Source of the DNA: Hydrogenophaga sp.
GTDB taxonomy: Bacteria; Pseudomonadota; Gammaproteobacteria; Burkholderiales; Burkholderiaceae_C
Length of the DNA stretch: 64,000 nt
Direction: 5' to 3'
Assembly: GCA_030653975.1 (NCBI GenBank)
Contig: JAURYH010000057.1
Location: 1-64,000 of the forward strand
Positions 62,004 through 64,000 of the stretch are shown here, in pieces. Numbering within the stretch: position 1 is the first letter of the stretch; every line of letters starts with the position of its first letter. Made by a program: the position numbers and the translations under genes. The notes below the pieces were generated by a model, which saw only the letters and a program-made list of their open reading frames with translations, searched no databases and had not been told where the DNA came from.

Positions 62004-62438
62004 TCAAGGAGTGCTGCGCCCCAGACGCTTCAGCTCATTCTTCAAGGCAGCAATGTCTGACTCGAGTCGTTTCACTGCAGCAAGGTCGACAGATCCACCC
62101 TTGCCAGAACGTTGATGGGCATTGAGCTGATCGCGGGAGCGCAGCAACTCCTGCATAAGTATGGCCACACGCTCCGATCTAACCTCAGGCGAATCCGTAG
62201 TGCCGGCAGATGATGGTTTGGCAGTACTTTCCGCTATAGAAGGCACGCGCGCTTGCGAACGACCGACGGACCCAAATTCAGATATGCCTCCACACATAAG
62301 TAAAGAAGACCCGCTTTTTTGGATCGATTTTCCGTATATCACTCGGCTATCAGAAGACGCCACCCCACAAGACGCCAGAGCATCTGCACTAGCCAAACTC
62401 AACACCACAACCACCAGCGATAACATGGCACTCATCAA
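62004..62438 (-). CDS. Small exported coiled-coil protein
   Basis: This 144-residue protein has a signal peptide (MLSLVVVVLSLASADALA) and a C-terminal helix RLESDIAALKNELKRLG that can form a coiled coil. No family was recognised. It overlaps the preceding lipoprotein gene by 4 nt and lies 40 bp before the TPR gene. Confidence 0.65.
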   Translation of the reverse strand: MMSAMLSLVVVVLSLASADALASCGVASSDSRVIYGKSIQKSGSSLLMCGGISEFGSVGRSQARVPSIAESTAKPSSAGTTDSPEVRSERVAILMQELLRSRDQLNAHQRSGKGGSVDLAAVKRLESDIAALKNELKRLGRSTP

Positions 62439-62812
62439 TTGCTGGTGCTGGAGTGAGTGATCGATACTGTTACAGTGTTGGTATCGCCGTCAGTAATGGT
62501 CAACGGTATTGCATCCAGACACGCACCACCAAGCACTGTCACGTCGAAAGAGTCACCCGCATTCGCGACATAGGACGAAGAAAGCCTAATGTGGGCAGGA
62601 AAGGGGTTGTGGATGGTATAGGGCTCAACCCCACCGAACACCATTACCTTTGGCCCCACACCTGACCCGGCGCATCCAGCACTGGTCAACACCACCTCGG
62701 CAGGTGTAACCGTCAACTCCACAGTGCCGTCGTCAACGCTGCCTCCGCCGCCACATGCTGTCAATGTCGCAGCAACTGTCACGACCACTAGAAACCGAAA
62801 CTTGCTGAGCAT
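62435..62812 (-). CDS. Small lipoprotein
   Basis: This 125-residue protein begins MLSKFRFLVVVTVAATLTAC-GGGGS, a clear lipobox (LTAC). ATG 62812 is preceded by GGGAGGGG. The mature part is beta-rich (VELTVTPAEVVLTSAGC) and has a Cys pair that may form a disulfide. It could be a pilotin-like protein for the secretin, but no match is claimed. It overlaps the next gene by 4 nt. Confidence 0.8.
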   Translation of the reverse strand: MLSKFRFLVVVTVAATLTACGGGGSVDDGTVELTVTPAEVVLTSAGCAGSGVGPKVMVFGGVEPYTIHNPFPAHIRLSSSYVANAGDSFDVTVLGGACLDAIPLTITDGDTNTVTVSITHSSTSN

Positions 62813-62892
62813 CGCCCCTCCCCGATTAACAAAAATGAAACAAATAGAACTAACCAACTGCACCGCATTTTGGCTTAGTGAAGAAAAAAAGT

Positions 62893-63870
62893 TTAGCACA
62901 AGGCTCCTCGACAATACGCTACTAGTCGTATCCTACGAGCATGAGCCTGGGATGGCATTGAAACGGAAGGCATGAAGGCCCACAGCAGGCGGACCGGCGC
63001 AAGGCGGCAATCATCAGACTGATAGTGATCGACGTGAAACAACCCCGTAGAAACAGCGGCGGCGTCTTTTAGCGGTAGCGCTTCTGACTGATAGAGTTCG
63101 TAACTTGATAGGGATCGCCATGGACACCCACCAGTTGGGTAGGGATGTTGTTCAGGCCGCCCGATGAAGGCTTTGTCGCTCCCGCCGGTCCAGGAACGGA
63201 TATTGCAGGACGGCTTTCTGCCATTTCGATGCCGGTGCCGGTGCCGCTGGCTGGCAATCGCTGCGAGGGCGTCTGGGAGTTGGCCCGCGCCGCCGCAGTC
63301 ACGGACAATGGCTTCGATGGCTGGTATTTGCCGATGTACGGCTCTGGATAGAATGATCCTGACCGGCTCGGCTTGAGCCACAAGGCCAAACTGAACCTTG
63401 CGCATGGACGCAAAGATCTTCTGGACATAACCGTGATCAAACCCGGTGGCGAAGTTGCCGGAGTAGTAGCAACTGAAAGCCTTACCCCAGTCCTGTGCGC
63501 GGTCGTAACACTCGCGAAGAATGCGGGAACCAGCCTTGAGGTTCGAGCAAACATCGAACGCTTCAGCGTAGGTATTCAGGCCGTACTTGGCCAGGTTGTA
63601 GCGATTGACCTGAGCAATACCGACCGAGAAGTTGTAGCCCTCTTCTTTCAGCTGGCGGACCGCCGCCAGCGCCTCTACAAGGTTTTTGGGTTGGCTTGCA
63701 AGATACCCACCCACGACGCCGATGGCGAAAGGATTGCGTGACGACTCCACGTGAACCACGTGCTGCATCACTTCATGGGGTACCGACAGATCGGGGCAAT
63801 CCAGCATGAAACCATCAACGGCAATCGCACCATGCCCTGGATCAGTGCACTGCCGCGAAGATGTCGGCAA
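62893..63870 (-). CDS. VirB1-like lytic transglycosylase, possibly frameshifted
   Basis: The first 150 residues match the SLT/VirB1 lysozyme-like fold: HVVHVESSRNPFAIGVVGG with catalytic Glu (HVESSRN), NFSVGIAQVNRYNL, and FSCYYSGNFATGF. The enzyme would open peptidoglycan locally for the apparatus. After about residue 165 the frame reads a His/Arg-rich, unlikely sequence (RHRHRHRNGR), while another frame (63069 onward, ending QKRYR) gives a Ser/Pro/Thr-rich tail typical of such enzymes. A frameshift near 63350-63385 is therefore likely. TTG 63870 start is uncertain. Confidence 0.65.
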   Translation of the reverse strand: MPTSSRQCTDPGHGAIAVDGFMLDCPDLSVPHEVMQHVVHVESSRNPFAIGVVGGYLASQPKNLVEALAAVRQLKEEGYNFSVGIAQVNRYNLAKYGLNTYAEAFDVCSNLKAGSRILRECYDRAQDWGKAFSCYYSGNFATGFDHGYVQKIFASMRKVQFGLVAQAEPVRIILSRAVHRQIPAIEAIVRDCGGAGQLPDALAAIASQRHRHRHRNGRKPSCNIRSWTGGSDKAFIGRPEQHPYPTGGCPWRSLSSYELYQSEALPLKDAAAVSTGLFHVDHYQSDDCRLAPVRLLWAFMPSVSMPSQAHARRIRLVAYCRGALC

Positions 63871-64000
63871 TGATGACCAGAGCGAACGCCGGGGTGCGGC
63901 CGCTTCCTCCTGAAAATCAGTTTTATTGCCGATTATTGTAACTTGTGTATTATAAAAATCCGATCATGAAGCAATATTCAGACACCTTAGTTGTCTCAAT

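Noticed and set aside
63966..64000. Possible start of a plus-strand gene at the right edge (MKQYSDTLVV)
   Set aside because: A promoter-like TTGCCG-16-TATTAT precedes it, but only 11 codons are visible and no Shine-Dalgarno sequence is seen.

Overview
The window comes from a high-GC chromosome, most likely of a betaproteobacterium of the Comamonadaceae (Hydrogenophaga-like). This is inferred from the gene content (Sox thiosulfate oxidation, ppx/ppk1, an Acr3/ArsJ arsenic island, a Tad locus), the G/C-rich third positions and the intergenic repeats. No rRNA, tRNA or CRISPR array was seen.

1-15.9 kb: the tail of a sox operon (soxZ end, soxA, soxX) is followed by a regulatory and redox island. 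A minus-strand trio encodes a PhnD-like periplasmic binding protein, a histidine kinase and a sigma-54 activator (an 'XSR' module, as in AioXSR/ArxXSR). It lies divergent to a plus-strand operon for a Tat-exported, membrane-anchored molybdopterin oxidoreductase (4Fe-4S subunit, NrfD-like subunit, catalytic subunit, TorD-like chaperone) and six poorly characterised accessory genes, ending with moaA. A near-perfect -24/-12 promoter and two matching palindromes lie between them. The substrate is not evident.

16-23.9 kb: polyphosphate metabolism (ppx, ppk1, sixA), an envelope cluster (glycosyltransferase, LpxH-like phosphoesterase, OlsB-like acyltransferase) and a small Lys/Ala/Pro-rich protein.

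23.9-30.4 kb: an arsenic resistance operon: arsR, an ATP-grasp-like gene, arsI, a GAPDH gene, arsJ, arsC, acr3. A 168-bp palindromic MITE-like element sits between arsJ and arsC. 30.4-35.3 kb: housekeeping genes (lipoprotein, DOMON-like, NamZ, GNAT, glmM, DUF192).

35.3-63.9 kb: an accessory region, almost all on the minus strand, holding a tight-adherence (Tad/Flp type IVc pilus) locus: Flp pilin, TadE/TadG pseudopilins, CpaB, secretin, FHA-fused TadA ATPase, TadB, TadC, TPR, OmpA and transglycosylase proteins. Embedded in it or directly downstream are two secreted toxin-like proteins. One is a HINT-processed toxin with a bacterial RNase A-like C-terminus, followed by a CdiI-like immunity gene; the other is a Cys-rich protein with a phospholipase A2-type CxxHDxCY-like site. 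They have different C-termini but share an N-terminal four-cysteine motif (C-x3/4-C-x15-C-x6-C with N-[NS]-C-Y-F). Thiol-disulfide oxidoreductase genes lie between them, and a TadE pseudopilin with a long Gly/Asp/Ser tail lies immediately upstream of the HINT toxin. The most interesting hypothesis here is that the shared module marks cargo for a Tad-type machine, i.e. a Tad-linked contact-dependent toxin system. An IS5-family element (35.3-36.1 kb) interrupts the downstream end. Two genes (spermidine synthase-like, transglycosylase) look frameshifted.
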